This document shows, piece by piece, positions 44,501 to 55,532 of a stretch of 64,000 nucleotides of DNA. The notes under the pieces were generated by a model, which had not been told where the DNA came from, ran no database searches, and saw only the letters and a list, made by a program, of their open reading frames with translations. The position numbers were made by a program, and so were the translations under genes. The first letter of the stretch is position 1. Every line of letters begins with the position of its first letter. Source of the stretch: Ceratodon purpureus (taxonomy: Eukaryota; Streptophyta; Bryopsida; Pseudoditrichales; Ditrichaceae); contig CM026428.1 of NCBI GenBank assembly GCA_014871385.1, positions 6,241,471 through 6,305,470 of the forward strand, in the 5' to 3' direction.

Positions 44501-45600
44501 AATGAGTCATTTTTGGACGATAAATTTGACTTTTACACGTCTAGCACAAAATTCAATTTGTCAAAAGGGAAATATGGAGGGGAAAAGGTGGAAGGGAGGA
44601 GGAAAGAAAGTGGGAGGGTCTTCCCTTGCCCGTCACGGGTTCCAGCGGAGGAAGGCCCCCGGTCCGTTGGCTGATTCCTAGGGTGTACCGCCAATAGTAA
44701 GCCTGAATCACTTCAAATCTACCATGACCACCCCTTCGTTGGCATTCGACCAAAGGTCATGCTTTTAGAGATAAAGCTGCTATAGGTCTAAATATGATGT
44801 GATTCATGCAAAAAACATCAATACATTAATAACATATGTACATTGAAAAACAATCTATATAATTTTTATACAACTTATTTTATATATTCATGTATATCAT
44901 TATATACAAATTATGTTTCTAAATGCATAGAGTTTTTATTATAATTAGAAGGATATTTTAAGCTTGAAAAGCTAATTCAAATTTTATAGACAATTTTACA
45001 AGTGATTATTTTTGAATCAAAGATAGATTAAATGCAAAATAATCCACATGATTATAGAAATTTATTATGATGTATATTATTTAGAAATATATAACTTTTT
45101 TTTCAATGCATAAATAAACATCTTATTGAAATAGATTTATTTAATTTTTTACTAACATGATTTACAATGGATTATGAAAATGAATTTGCATTGGCACAAA
45201 AAGTATGGAGTGTTTTTGGTTAGAAATATCGTTAGTTGTCCAAATACTAACCATCGATTGGAAACCGATTAGGCCTAATTTCTAGATTGTAAAACACATA
45301 TGTATCTCATTTGTACATTAGAGCTTATAATTGGTTTTGGGTTAAGGATTACATTGCACTGTGGAATTCTGTAGAAAATGATAAATGCATATTATTTGTT
45401 GCAATTTTTTCCAATCCTTCTAAAACCCTATTTCAAAGTCTCTCGTACTTTTTCTTTTCAGAATTTACCATTGCTCTAAATACCCTAAATTGCTTAAGCG
45501 GTTGGCTTTAAGACACTCAACCTTAGTAGAATAAGGTCTCATTCAAATATAAAAATCTCCGTATTTTTTCAGAATGCATTAAAGTTTACAGTGTTTTACC
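41597..45600. other. Intergenic, no supported gene
   Basis: The first few hundred bases are probably the ABC1K 3' UTR. An 18-20-bp poly(A) run at about 42536-42555 may mark an old retroposon, but I found no duplication around it. A (CCA)n microsatellite lies at 43097-43146. The 217-codon open frame at 42869-43522 spans this microsatellite and shows no domain, so I treat it as chance. The rest is AT-rich. Confidence 0.5.
43097..43146. repeat. (CCA)n microsatellite
   Basis: An almost pure CCA run with a few interruptions at its left edge. Confidence 0.92.
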
Positions 45601-45603
45601 TTA

Positions 45604-46041
45604 GAACATCCACAGCAACGGTCCACAAGCCGGGCTCTGGAAAAGTGGTTTGACGCGCCCTGGAAGAGCGTCGTCCTGGGCGACCTCGCAAGTCTTGCAG
45701 CGATGCTCACCAACGAAGACACGCTACCGTGAAAATGGGCTGCATGAGTGAACTGAACAGGCAGTAACGCAGAGAAATTGCATGAAATTAGAAAAGATGA
45801 TGTAGGGGAAGATGCACAACAATTGAGATGGAGCGCCCGGACAGGGCCCACGAATTTCGGAAACCCAAATTTTGCGCTCTAGGGCCTGGGCCTAACTCTC
45901 TATCCTCCAGAGCACGGGCCAATGTTTCGAGAGCCCGCAACCCTCATATCACGCTCTGGAGCACCGGTGCGGGACCCAAATGCCTCCGGACCCTCTATAT
46001 ACTCTGGTTCCCATGCTTGTGGACCGTCGTTGTAGATGCTC
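45604..46041. mobile_element. PIF/Harbinger-type (Tourist-like) MITE, 438 bp
   Basis: The ends are inverted repeats of about 28 bp with a few mismatches: GAACATCCACAGCAACGGTC on the left and GAGCATCTACAACGACGGTC read inward from the right, both continuing CACAAGC. They are flanked by the 3-bp duplication TTA (45601-45603 and 46042-46044). A TTA target and G-rich ends are the PIF/Harbinger signature. Internal frames code for no transposase, so it is non-autonomous. Confidence 0.85.
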
Positions 46042-46044
46042 TTA

Positions 46045-47792
46045 GTACATATGCACGAAGAAACAGGCAGGTTATCCATATTGAGCCGGTGAGTATAATA
46101 CATGAAATATGGACTTGAGGTATAATACAGATACAAAATCACACAGCTTAAGACATGCTTTCAACATTCGGTGGCTCTCCGAAACATAGACGATCATGGC
46201 TGGTTCAGAGACCAGACATTTCACATAAATCAGGGAACCGGCCAACCAGCCCTACTTGCCACTCAGGCAATTTCAACTGATGTTTCCCCATGGTCGCACA
46301 ATCATCAGCCCAAAAAAATAAGGATGGCTATGTAAATCTGGTCGATACTCTGTACAACGAACTTATCCATGCAATCAGTTTTCTCATGTTTATCCCATGT
46401 TACAAACATGGCAATCCAGGAAACTGTCAATGACAGTGTTGTTGAAATCAGGCAGGAAGCTAGGAATCGGCATTATAGTATCCTTGAAAAGCCATTGCAT
46501 CTTTATCCTCATGAACAATGGAATTATTTGGAGAAGAGGATCAACATTGAAAGAAGGTTCATGGTCCTTTCATAGAGCCATTGTTCCATCGTTTTGAGGG
46601 TTGATTGGAGAATGAAGGATGCTTTGAAAATACATTAAAGTTGCTGCGGAGAAACCCCAAGAAGCTGCATTCAACCTTCCAGGACCTCAACCCCTTTGGA
46701 GAGGATCATCTAGAGGAGATACGGGGATTCTCCATCATTTCAATTCGCCCCCCATTATGAAGCATGGGAAGTGACCCATTCTATAAAAGAAACCCCGAAA
46801 GACACCCATTGGCCCCAACCATTACAAAACACAGAAATTATGCCTGGAGAAGGGCAATCCTCCCTAAAGAACGATTTTTCACCCCAGAACTTTAGAATTC
46901 AAAATTTACAAACTCATTTGGATTGACCTGCCTGCATTTCTGAGATTATTCTACTCATGGAAGAAGCAAACCCCATGCATAAAATCCAACCCCTGGAATA
47001 ACTTTTTCTGGCCACCCATGACCCAGATTTGCCATCCCAACCGCTAAGATGACTCACACAATCATGAGATAACTGGAATAAATGCTGACATGGCACATCT
47101 AGCCTGGTTATAGCAATATGAACCTCTGTACAAACTTATTTGGGGCCCTCTAATTGGGGGAGCCCCTGACTGAATCAACTATTCAACACCCTCCAGCCAT
47201 CCCTGAGGCCTTATTTTATTATTTGTTTTTAAAATAGTGTAGCGTGACCGGTATTCAACTCCAAAATAGACTAACTGATTCAACTGTCTTGTGGGGGCTT
47301 GTACTGCACGAGCATCCATGAATAGTACAAGTCTACAAGGTATCACCATTTAGAAGCTCTATTTGCGATTTTGTATGACATAGGCCCCTCTATTTTTATT
47401 ATTTTTATTACTATTTTCTCTCAAATACTCTTGCTTGCCACTCAACGCAACCGTTTGGGATTATATTTGGTTAATCAATTTTTGAAGTTTGCTTGAAATC
47501 GTTTCTTTTCATATCTAAGCCACAGTGTCTGGACTCTGGACAGCACTGCAATGATTTTCTTCTATTTTAGATGTCTAGGAATTTTTGTACCTGTTTTGCA
47601 AAATGTGGGTTGGGGTCTTTTTTTTGTTGTTTGCCATTCTTTTGCGATGAGGTTTTCTTCATTTTTTATTATAAAAATTCAACGTGGTCCAATGAAAAGA
47701 GTAGCGCTCCTCAAAAATGGAAACAGGGAAAAAAAAAAAAGTACAGGTACATGGCTCATGGAGACAGTTACTTGGTAGAGTTGGGGCATGTT
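46045..47792. other. Intergenic, no feature seen
   Basis: No gene, inverted repeat or long direct repeat stood out. The short ORFs present have no recognisable domain. Confidence 0.45.
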
Positions 47793-47807
47793 AAAATGTG
47801 CTCCGTA

Positions 47808-47964
47808 GTAGTTTTTTAGTTCAGGCTCACAGGTTCTGGTTCTTTGGTTCTCCGCCGGCTGGCTCTCTTTGGGTTGGCTTGGTTCACATTGGTGTTTTTG
47901 TTTCGCTTTACAATGGAATAAAGGCTCCATTTGTTTCAAAAAATAAAATAAAAATAAAAAATAA
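47808..47964 (+). mobile_element. Short poly(A)-tailed retroposon, 157 bp
   Basis: Flanked by a perfect 15-bp duplication AAAATGTGCTCCGTA (47793-47807 and 47965-47979). The body is pyrimidine/G-rich (TTCTCCGCCGGCTGGCTCTC) and ends TGGAATAAAGGCTCCATTTG, then TTTC and an A-rich (AAATAAAA)n tail. There is no coding capacity. The tail resembles the 3' end of the LINE at 51490, so this is a SINE or a 5'-truncated LINE copy. Confidence 0.9.
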
Positions 47965-48054
47965 AAAATGTGCTCCGTATTTTAATTTAGCAACTGATTT
48001 TGGTCAATAACAGAATTTGCATGAACCAGCTAGAGTTTTGGTGTCTGCTCTAAT

Positions 48055-48093
48055 ATATTTTTTATTTTTATTTTTTTGAAGCAAATGGTGAAA
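48055..48093 (-). mobile_element. Minimal 39-bp retroposed LINE tail
   Basis: On the minus strand it reads TTTCACCATTTGCTTC followed by an A-rich (AAAAATA)n tail. It is bounded by a perfect 13-bp duplication TGTCTGCTCTAAT at 48042-48054 and 48094-48106. The insert is almost nothing but the last 16 bases of the LINE/SINE tail plus the poly(A) stretch. Confidence 0.85.
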
Positions 48094-49351
48094 TGTCTGC
48101 TCTAATTTGATGTTTTGAACTAAGCTCTTCTTTCTTCCTTTTATCTCATTTCAAAACAGGGGTCAAGTTTTATTTTACATATTTTTCTTGAAAAATATTG
48201 CCAAAATATGAAAGCAAATCAAGTATTTGCAAAGCTGTATTATTTTGTGGATGGGGGAGCTAACTTTGTATTCTGTTGTGATTTGTGTTCAGTCAGATGA
48301 GCTTAGAGTACATACATATGTTGTGCGTATTTGAATACCCCTTTTTTTGTTTTAAACTAATGTAGGTTGTGAAGAGTAGGTCATCCATAGGACAACAGTT
48401 GCATAGCAATCCTGAAATGAGGGGAGCAGGAAAGCAAAAAGGGATATACCACATAATATCCTGAGACTTATTGTGAGGATTGGAAACTTGCTGAAGGAAC
48501 AAGGGTACTCCTTTTCCATGGGTCTTACGTCTGCTTTTTTGTAGGCTGTGACAAGCACACAGTATTTGAACTTAGCCCCTCCTTGGGCCAATGACGGTGG
48601 CCTAAACAATCTCATGGGTTAAAACAAGCTCAAGTTACAGTAGCTAAGTTATGCCGTGGTGGCTCGAAGCCTGAGGGCCCAGATAAGGCCCACTAATGCT
48701 CATACTCTTTCATTATGTGTATTATAAAATAGATTGGTCTTTTGCTCGTTTGTTTTCGAGTGTGGGGCAGAGAGGATAATGTGATAATTCTATTGGATAA
48801 AGGTAACAAAAAACTATTTTACTTTTGGAGCAAATGTTGCCAGAATCTAAGGCAAATAAGAAAAACAAGACATGGGTGACAATATTTCACGCCAATCAGA
48901 TCCCTTGAGCCTACAAACATGTATTCTGCATAGTGTCCAACCCATTCTCCATGATATGTGAGTAGTCAATCCAACAAAAATTTAGTAGTCTACTAGTGTT
49001 GCATCTCTATCCAACACCTGAACCACAACTCGAGCTAACTTAGCATGTTCATGGCACTCAGTGATTGAGAATGGTCCAAATCCTCTAGGTTTGTGGTAAA
49101 CTGCATATCTTCTGGAATGCAATGTGGGACTTCACAATTAATATTTCTTTTAATTCCTAAAGAAAAAATGCCATGATTTGTCCTTTAGTTCATTTTAAAT
49201 GTAATTCAGTACATTAAAATAGAAATTCAAGGAAATGGTCCTCATCCCATCATGTATAAATTTTGGGATTGATTTTATGAATTTAACCCATCGGGCACAA
49301 GGATTCAAGCATGTCAAAATTCTTATGGCTTACAGTGTAAAGTTGGCCTTG

Positions 49352-49466
49352 GTCGCCAGGGGGCTCTCGCTCTCTCGGTTTGCTGTGGTGTTTTTGTTTT
49401 CAGTTGTTGTACTCTCTGGCTTTGGAAATAAACCACCTTTCGCTTCAAAAAAAAAAAAAAAAAAAA
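49352..49466 (+). mobile_element. Short poly(A)-tailed retroposon, about 115 bp
   Basis: Flanked by a perfect 13-bp duplication AAAGTTGGCCTTG (49339-49351 and 49467-49479). The body shares the CTCTCGCTCTC, GGTGTTTTTGTTTTC and TTTGGAAATAAACCACCTTT layout with the element at 47808 and ends in a pure run of over 20 A. It is young, because the tail is uninterrupted. Confidence 0.9.
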
Positions 49467-50279
49467 AAAGTTGGCCTTGTTAACTTATATCCTACTTTCT
49501 TTTGAACGAATCCATTGTAAAAAGGTGACAGGTTATATACAATGTGCCAAGTAAAGCACTCCTATGGACTTCCCTCAAATCAGTTCAAGTTGAACAAAGT
49601 AAGAGTCAAGCTTATTATATGATGAATTACACAGCATCTTAATATGGGAACACTTGGACTGAATTTTCTACGTCAGCATGCCATGTGGGCTGCACATATG
49701 AGAGTAAAGTGTAGAGAGAATACTGTTCATTGGAATGCCACCAAATTCCTCTCATGGTGATGATTTGATAATAATATAATGGCAATGTGCAACATAGAAA
49801 ATGAATGCGGTGTTAACTTTTCCGTATCATGTGTTGAAAACAGGGACAAAATGAATGTCCCTTGAAAGTGGAATACCATTTGCCGCAAAGATACCTGGGT
49901 GCATAACATTCCATGGTAGCCCACTAGGGTGGCTTTCACCCTTCATGCACGGGAAATGCATGGGGAGTGAAAACTTGCTATAACTTACCAATGAAAACCG
50001 TTGCCATGAATCCTAATTATATGGTAACAACCACTTCTTCGTCAAAGCAAAATATCTTGATAGAAGGGATGTATAAATTGATTTTCTATGTAAATTTACA
50101 AGGGCTTATAGAAATGATTACGTTGATAAGTCACTATATAATCTAGTATACTAAAATGGGCAAAGCTTTGAGGATTTCAAAGGTAATTAAGTTAATCACT
50201 TATATTGGTATTTATTAAAATTCCAAAGAATTTAAACAGGTGTTTATTGCACTCTTTGCCTCATCCATAGAACTACTTT

Positions 50280-50410
50280 CACTAGTGGAAACCATGCCTG
50301 CAATGACTAGCCATGATCATGACCATTTAAATACATTTCCATAATTTGGTCAAAATGGTCATGATCCTGGTCATCTGTTCTCATCATTATAGGCATGATT
50401 TCCACTAGTG
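50280..50410. mobile_element. CACTA-type MITE, copy 2 (131 bp)
   Basis: Perfect terminal repeats CACTAGTGGAAA...TTTCCACTAGTG are flanked by the 3-bp duplication TTT (50277-50279, 50411-50413). The internal sequence TTTGGTCAAAATGGTCAT is shared with copy 1 at 33202-33331. Confidence 0.9.
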
Positions 50411-50413
50411 TTT

Positions 50414-51348
50414 GTTGGAAGTGATTTTACTTGGAGGAATCTATACTTCCGCAAGAGAGTTACTGGCCTAGTGATCACAATCACTATAAGACTATTGGAC
50501 GTGCTAGGAGCTCACAATGGAAGCTGCAAGAACGTTTTCTTTGTGCACCCACGAAAGAAGAATGCACACTCATTGAAATGCGCGAAGGCATGATGAAGCC
50601 ATCTACATTGCAACGTAAATGATCATGCTTTGCTCTACCGTTTCAAAAGTTCATACTAATTGGAAGCTTTCTCGCTATATCACTACTCAATATTGTAGGA
50701 CACCACCCTTGGAAGTTGTTACATTGCCTATTGCAAATGATACATAGCCAACTGATACATAATCATTCGACAGATGATCCATCGTTTGAACCATAAAAGA
50801 GTTCTCAACATAATCATATATTATGCAAATGTCACATAAGATATACAACACCTTCAAATCCAGACGGACATCTCTCATGGTTTGGAGTGCATTTACTAGT
50901 TTTCACAAAATCCCCTTAGTCATTATGCTTCAAGAGGAAAGAAGAACTCCTAGCTTGTTTAAGCAAGTTCTATCTCTTGCATTGCAATCCTTACAACCTC
51001 ATGCGCATGGAAGATGGTGCCCTTGTTCATCAGAATGAATTGGTAGAAAATTGGCAAAAAAATCATGGCAATATGAAGATGTTTGTTTGGGCACCAAATT
51101 CACTAGATTTAAATTCCATTAAAAATATTTAATTAATACTTAAAGTTTTGCTTCAGCAATATAAAACGTCAAAGGGTGAACTGGAAATGATACACACCAA
51201 CCAAGAAGTATGAAATGAGGTCTCTTTAAAATAATTGAAAAAATTCATTCCATCTATACTCAATCACACAAAAATTGTAATTTTGACAAGGGCTCAAAGT
51301 ATTAGATGGCAAATAGAGGATAACAAAAATGAAATTACTTGTTAAATA

Positions 51349-51351
<3 letters not shown>
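50414..51351. other. Intergenic, no feature seen
   Basis: AT-rich DNA with short chance frames only. A few phrases, such as 'AAATTCACTAGATTTAAATTC' in shortened form near 51100, suggest decayed Tc1/mariner-like coding sequence, but I could not confirm a domain. Confidence 0.35.
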
Positions 51352-51429
<78 letters not shown>

Positions 51430-51489
51430 GTATGTATGTATATATATATGTATGTATGTATATATATATATGTATGTATGTATATATAT
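51352..51489. repeat. (TA)n/(TATG)n microsatellite
   Basis: A long TA run followed by alternating TATATA and TATGTATG blocks, directly abutting the A-rich 3' tail of the minus-strand LINE. It may have grown from that tail or its target. Confidence 0.95.
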
Positions 51490-52656
51490 TTAATTTTTTG
51501 AAGGAAATGGTGACTTTATTCCAGTGCGAAGAAAAACAAAACATTGTTGCACAACCAAGCAAATTTAGGCTTTGCTGGCGCAGACAAATTTAGAGTTTTT
51601 AAAAAAATAACTGATAAACCTAAAACCGCTTACCTACCTAGGAAAACTACCAAAGAAAGACCTAACAGATATGGGGCCGCTGGTAATTCCAAACAAGCCT
51701 GTGAGCATTCTAAGAGAAAAAAACCCGTTGTAGTCTCAAGTTTCAAAGAACACTCGATAAGTGGCGAGAAGGCCTTGTGTTTAGTGTTGTACACACAATG
51801 ACACATTGACCCACAAGAGTTGAGCAAGATCCAAGAACGCATCTTAAAGGCCTCGCTCTAGCACGTCGGGGGGCCATCCATTACTATGGAAAACAAAGTA
51901 GTTTTGTTGGATCCAGATTGTTGAGCTCACCGAATCCCAAAGAAAGAACCAAATCTGAGCAAAGTTCTGGAAGGCCGGGGAGTATTGTTCCAAAAAGACA
52001 CTAGTCGCACGTAAGTGAGGCCTGTTCCATAGTGATGCCCGAGACTTTGGCCATTACAGAAAGAATAGTCAATTCAAAACGCCATGCATGAGAGGCCATA
52101 GCACATACATTAAAAAAGTGGACAATGAATTCGAGAACGCCTGGAGCGCAGCAAGTACAAGAATCAGAGATGTTGGCCACTACGCAATGTCTCTATTGGT
52201 TCACAGCAACGGCCTTGTGGTATATACTCCACAAGAAGGCGGTGTCTTTATAGGGCTGTGACTTAGTCCATACCGCGTGCAAACCCAATTGGAAAGTACT
52301 CGGTACATGTCTTGCCCATTTAGTACTGATGGGAAGGGAGAGTTGATGCGGAGAATTAAGCAACATCCGACCTATTTACGCGCTCTACGCATGCAGAGGC
52401 TTGCCATCAAACCACCGCCACCGCTTGAGATCAAAGACTAAGCAGATTAATGGTGCAAATAAAAGAGCTGCGGGCTGACACGGGAGCGCGAGCTAACCGC
52501 CACCACAATGTTCCGGACCGGGAGTTAGCAGCCACGAAGTAATTGATTATCTAGGGTCTGGTTAGAAGCAGGGATGAGGCAATTGGATTGCGGGCCCACA
52601 AAGTATTGAGGGAGGTAACTAGGGAGGACCAGAATAGTCAAGTCACCAAATTTGTT

Positions 52657-52672
52657 GGGGGGGGGGGGGGGG
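52657..52672. repeat. Poly(G) run
   Basis: Sixteen consecutive G residues within the LINE remnant; potential G-quadruplex and a likely sequencing-length uncertainty. Confidence 0.9.
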
Positions 52673-55467
52673 AAGGGGAGGGCGAGGGGGGGAGCAAAAT
52701 TTCTCAATCGTCAGGGTCAATGGTTGCCAGATTTGCAGAAAGACCCGCCAACTTGGTATCAACAGCTTTGGACTTTGTGCAATGGAAAATCTCAATTGAT
52801 TTGCGGAGGACGTGCTGGTGATGTAGTTTGACCAGCTCCCACTTCTAGTCTAACAACCTGAACTGGCGTTGAAGCTTGGCGGAAGGCTTCAAGGTGGTGA
52901 CGTGATTGCTTGAGAGTTCCCTCAAGCTTAGTAGCCCCCTACGGACCAGAGCTCAATTGTTTTGTGCCAAAAAGCCAAAATTAACACCAATAAAATGGTT
53001 CGTCCATCAAAGGTGTCTATACAGCATGTCATTGACATTAACGCACGAAGTAGCGGCAAGCGACGGGTAGATGTGCCTCCAAGACTGAGCCATGCTGTCT
53101 TAGAAAGGAGATATGCGGGGATCCAAAAACCGAGACAAGACGGTCAGTTGCAAACTTGTGGGCCAAGGCCTTCAGAATGGAGGCTTTATGCAGGCGAGAC
53201 GGTGGGGGAGTAGGATACGAAGAGGAAATTTTTCGAAGACCAAGGCCTTCAAAACCTACTTATTCATGAGAGGCGCAAGCGTCTACTGGGGGTCCAAAAG
53301 TCCGAGGCCTTTCAATCCTTCCCAGGCACAACAATTAGACCAGCCAACACTTGCCCTCGCATGTACTGCCGTTCCTACCCAAATATAATTGCGTAGTGAT
53401 GCCTAAATGGACGTCAATATCGAGCGAGACCTGCCCTATGGACTAAGACAATATCGAGTGAAGAAAATAACACATAGTTGACAATCAATGTACGTGTCTC
53501 AAGGGAGAGATGAACATTCATCATGTACCGGAATTTTTGTTGCATCTTGGCGGCAAGAAAATTGTCCATATTAGAGGTGGCTAGAGATATACCAAAAGGC
53601 ACCTCCAACAAATTGGACAAAGACTAAGGGAGAAGCAACCATGCATCAGAAAAGTGACAACCACTGAGGGGTAAGGGCGCATTTGGCCAGATTAATCTAG
53701 AGCCTCATTGCTAATCCAAACTTCTGCTAAAGGACGGAGACGGTCCGCATGTTGGGTCTGTGCTCTGTATGGAATATATGGTATCATCCACGAATTGGGA
53801 CAAAATTTGTTGGATGTCGCCTTCGGGAAGGGTAATCCCTTGCAGCGAACGAGTGTAGAGTGCTTGTTGAGAGACAATAGCGAGCACTTCGGCAACAGTG
53901 AGGAACTGGAGTAAGGAGTGAGTGGGCATCTCTGTTGAACCTCCCTGTGAATGAAAAAGTCAGCAATACAAGGTTTGTTGACGTTAGAGTTGCAGAGGCG
54001 TCCTGAAGCAGCAATCGGGTCATGTGAATAAAGAGGTCCGCCATCCCCATGCGGGCCATCACTTGACATAAAAAGGGCTGATTTTCCAAGTCATAAGCCT
54101 ACTGAAGTCTCGTTTAAATTATGAGTGGTTGATTTGTTTCCCCAGCCGAAGCGACTGTCTCATGTTCAACTAGGGCGGCGTCAACGATATACCTAGAAGA
54201 AAGAAATGCTCCTTGTTCCTCATGATATATCTTGGGTAGTAGCTTTTGGAAGTGTATTTGGAGCACTTTTGCATATATTTTGTACAACATCTTCAAAAGG
54301 TTTATTGGTTGCTAACTCAGAATTATTGGTCACCCTCTTTCGGAAGTAGAACTACCAGCCCCATGTTCATCCCGAATGGTAGTGTGCCTTAAGAGATCAC
54401 AAAAGACAGCATAGCCAAAAATTCCTCACCAATGAGGTGTCAGAAGTGAACATTAAATTCTATCAACAGTCCATCCGGGCCAGGGCTTTTCCATGAGGCC
54501 TTTTGATGGAGAGCCGCCTGAAGTTTAGGTTCCTCAAGGGGATGACCCAAGGCCTCAAGGAGATTGGGTGCAAACCTGGCCGGGAAGGAACTTGGGATAA
54601 GTTGTTGCAAAGCCGCCTCAGCCTCGCCTTGCGGAGCCGTGGAGGTGGAGGCCGCATAGAAGGGTGTGTGGTAAACGAGGGCATGGGCTTTGACCTATGC
54701 CCGATTGGTTTCCGGTTGCCATGTTCGTCATAAAGTGCCATGATTCAAGCCAAAGAGCTCTGTTCCTTCTTTGCCCAAAGTAATTCCGCATTTCCTTGAT
54801 CACTGCAGAGATTCCAACGGATCTAAGCGCGAACTTGCTATCCCGCAAGCTTCCGCTCTTGGAGAGATGCAAGTCTAGTTTGGAGTTCGCCCGGAGCGTG
54901 CATGAGAGCAACATCGTTGGGGTGCATGTGAGCGTGCTGAGTCACGGTATCGATGGCCGCTACCAAGTCGACTTCATCGGCCCATAGGACCATTGCCTTT
55001 GCAGGGCATAATCCTCTATAGAAGCGGATCATCCGACAAAGCTTATAGAAGAATGTTACTCGCGAGCTGGCGCACACCATATCCACCAAATGTCGGTGCC
55101 TAGAGCCTCTTGCCAAAAAGCGTTCATCTTTTAATGGGTCGGCCTCGGCGGCTGGGCGGCGAGTTGGATGGAGGCAAAGATTGGATGATGGTCGGACCAA
55201 GTGTAATTCCCGCAAATGTAGAAATTCAGCAGAGTGCGCTCATGCGCATAAGCATTGGACTTAAATAGGTAGAAGCAGTCAAGGCGCGCGAGGACTTGGT
55301 CTAGATAAGGTCAGTGATTATCTCACGATCAAAGCAAGCAACCGGCTCTGCGAGGGTAATCAGCCATGTTCAGAACCACTTTTATCGCTTCAAAGAGTCC
55401 CCGGTCCCGTTTAGAGATCATAACCAAAACCCCCATCCACCCCCAAAGTCTTTATTACTACAGCATT

Positions 55468-55532
55468 TTTTTTTTTTTGGAACAAAAGTGTTAACACTTC
55501 ATTAAAATAAAAAGGAAAACAACCTGCCAACC
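55468..55532 (-). mobile_element. 65-bp retroposed tail nested in the LINE
   Basis: On the minus strand it ends AATGAAGTGTTAACACTTTT, then GTTCC and a poly(A) run. It is flanked by a perfect 13-bp duplication TTACTACAGCATT (55455-55467 and 55533-55545). It interrupts the endonuclease region of the L1-type LINE, so it is younger than that element. Confidence 0.88.

Noticed and set aside
51339..51593. Tyr-Ile-rich ORFs on both strands
   Set aside because: Translation of a TA microsatellite.
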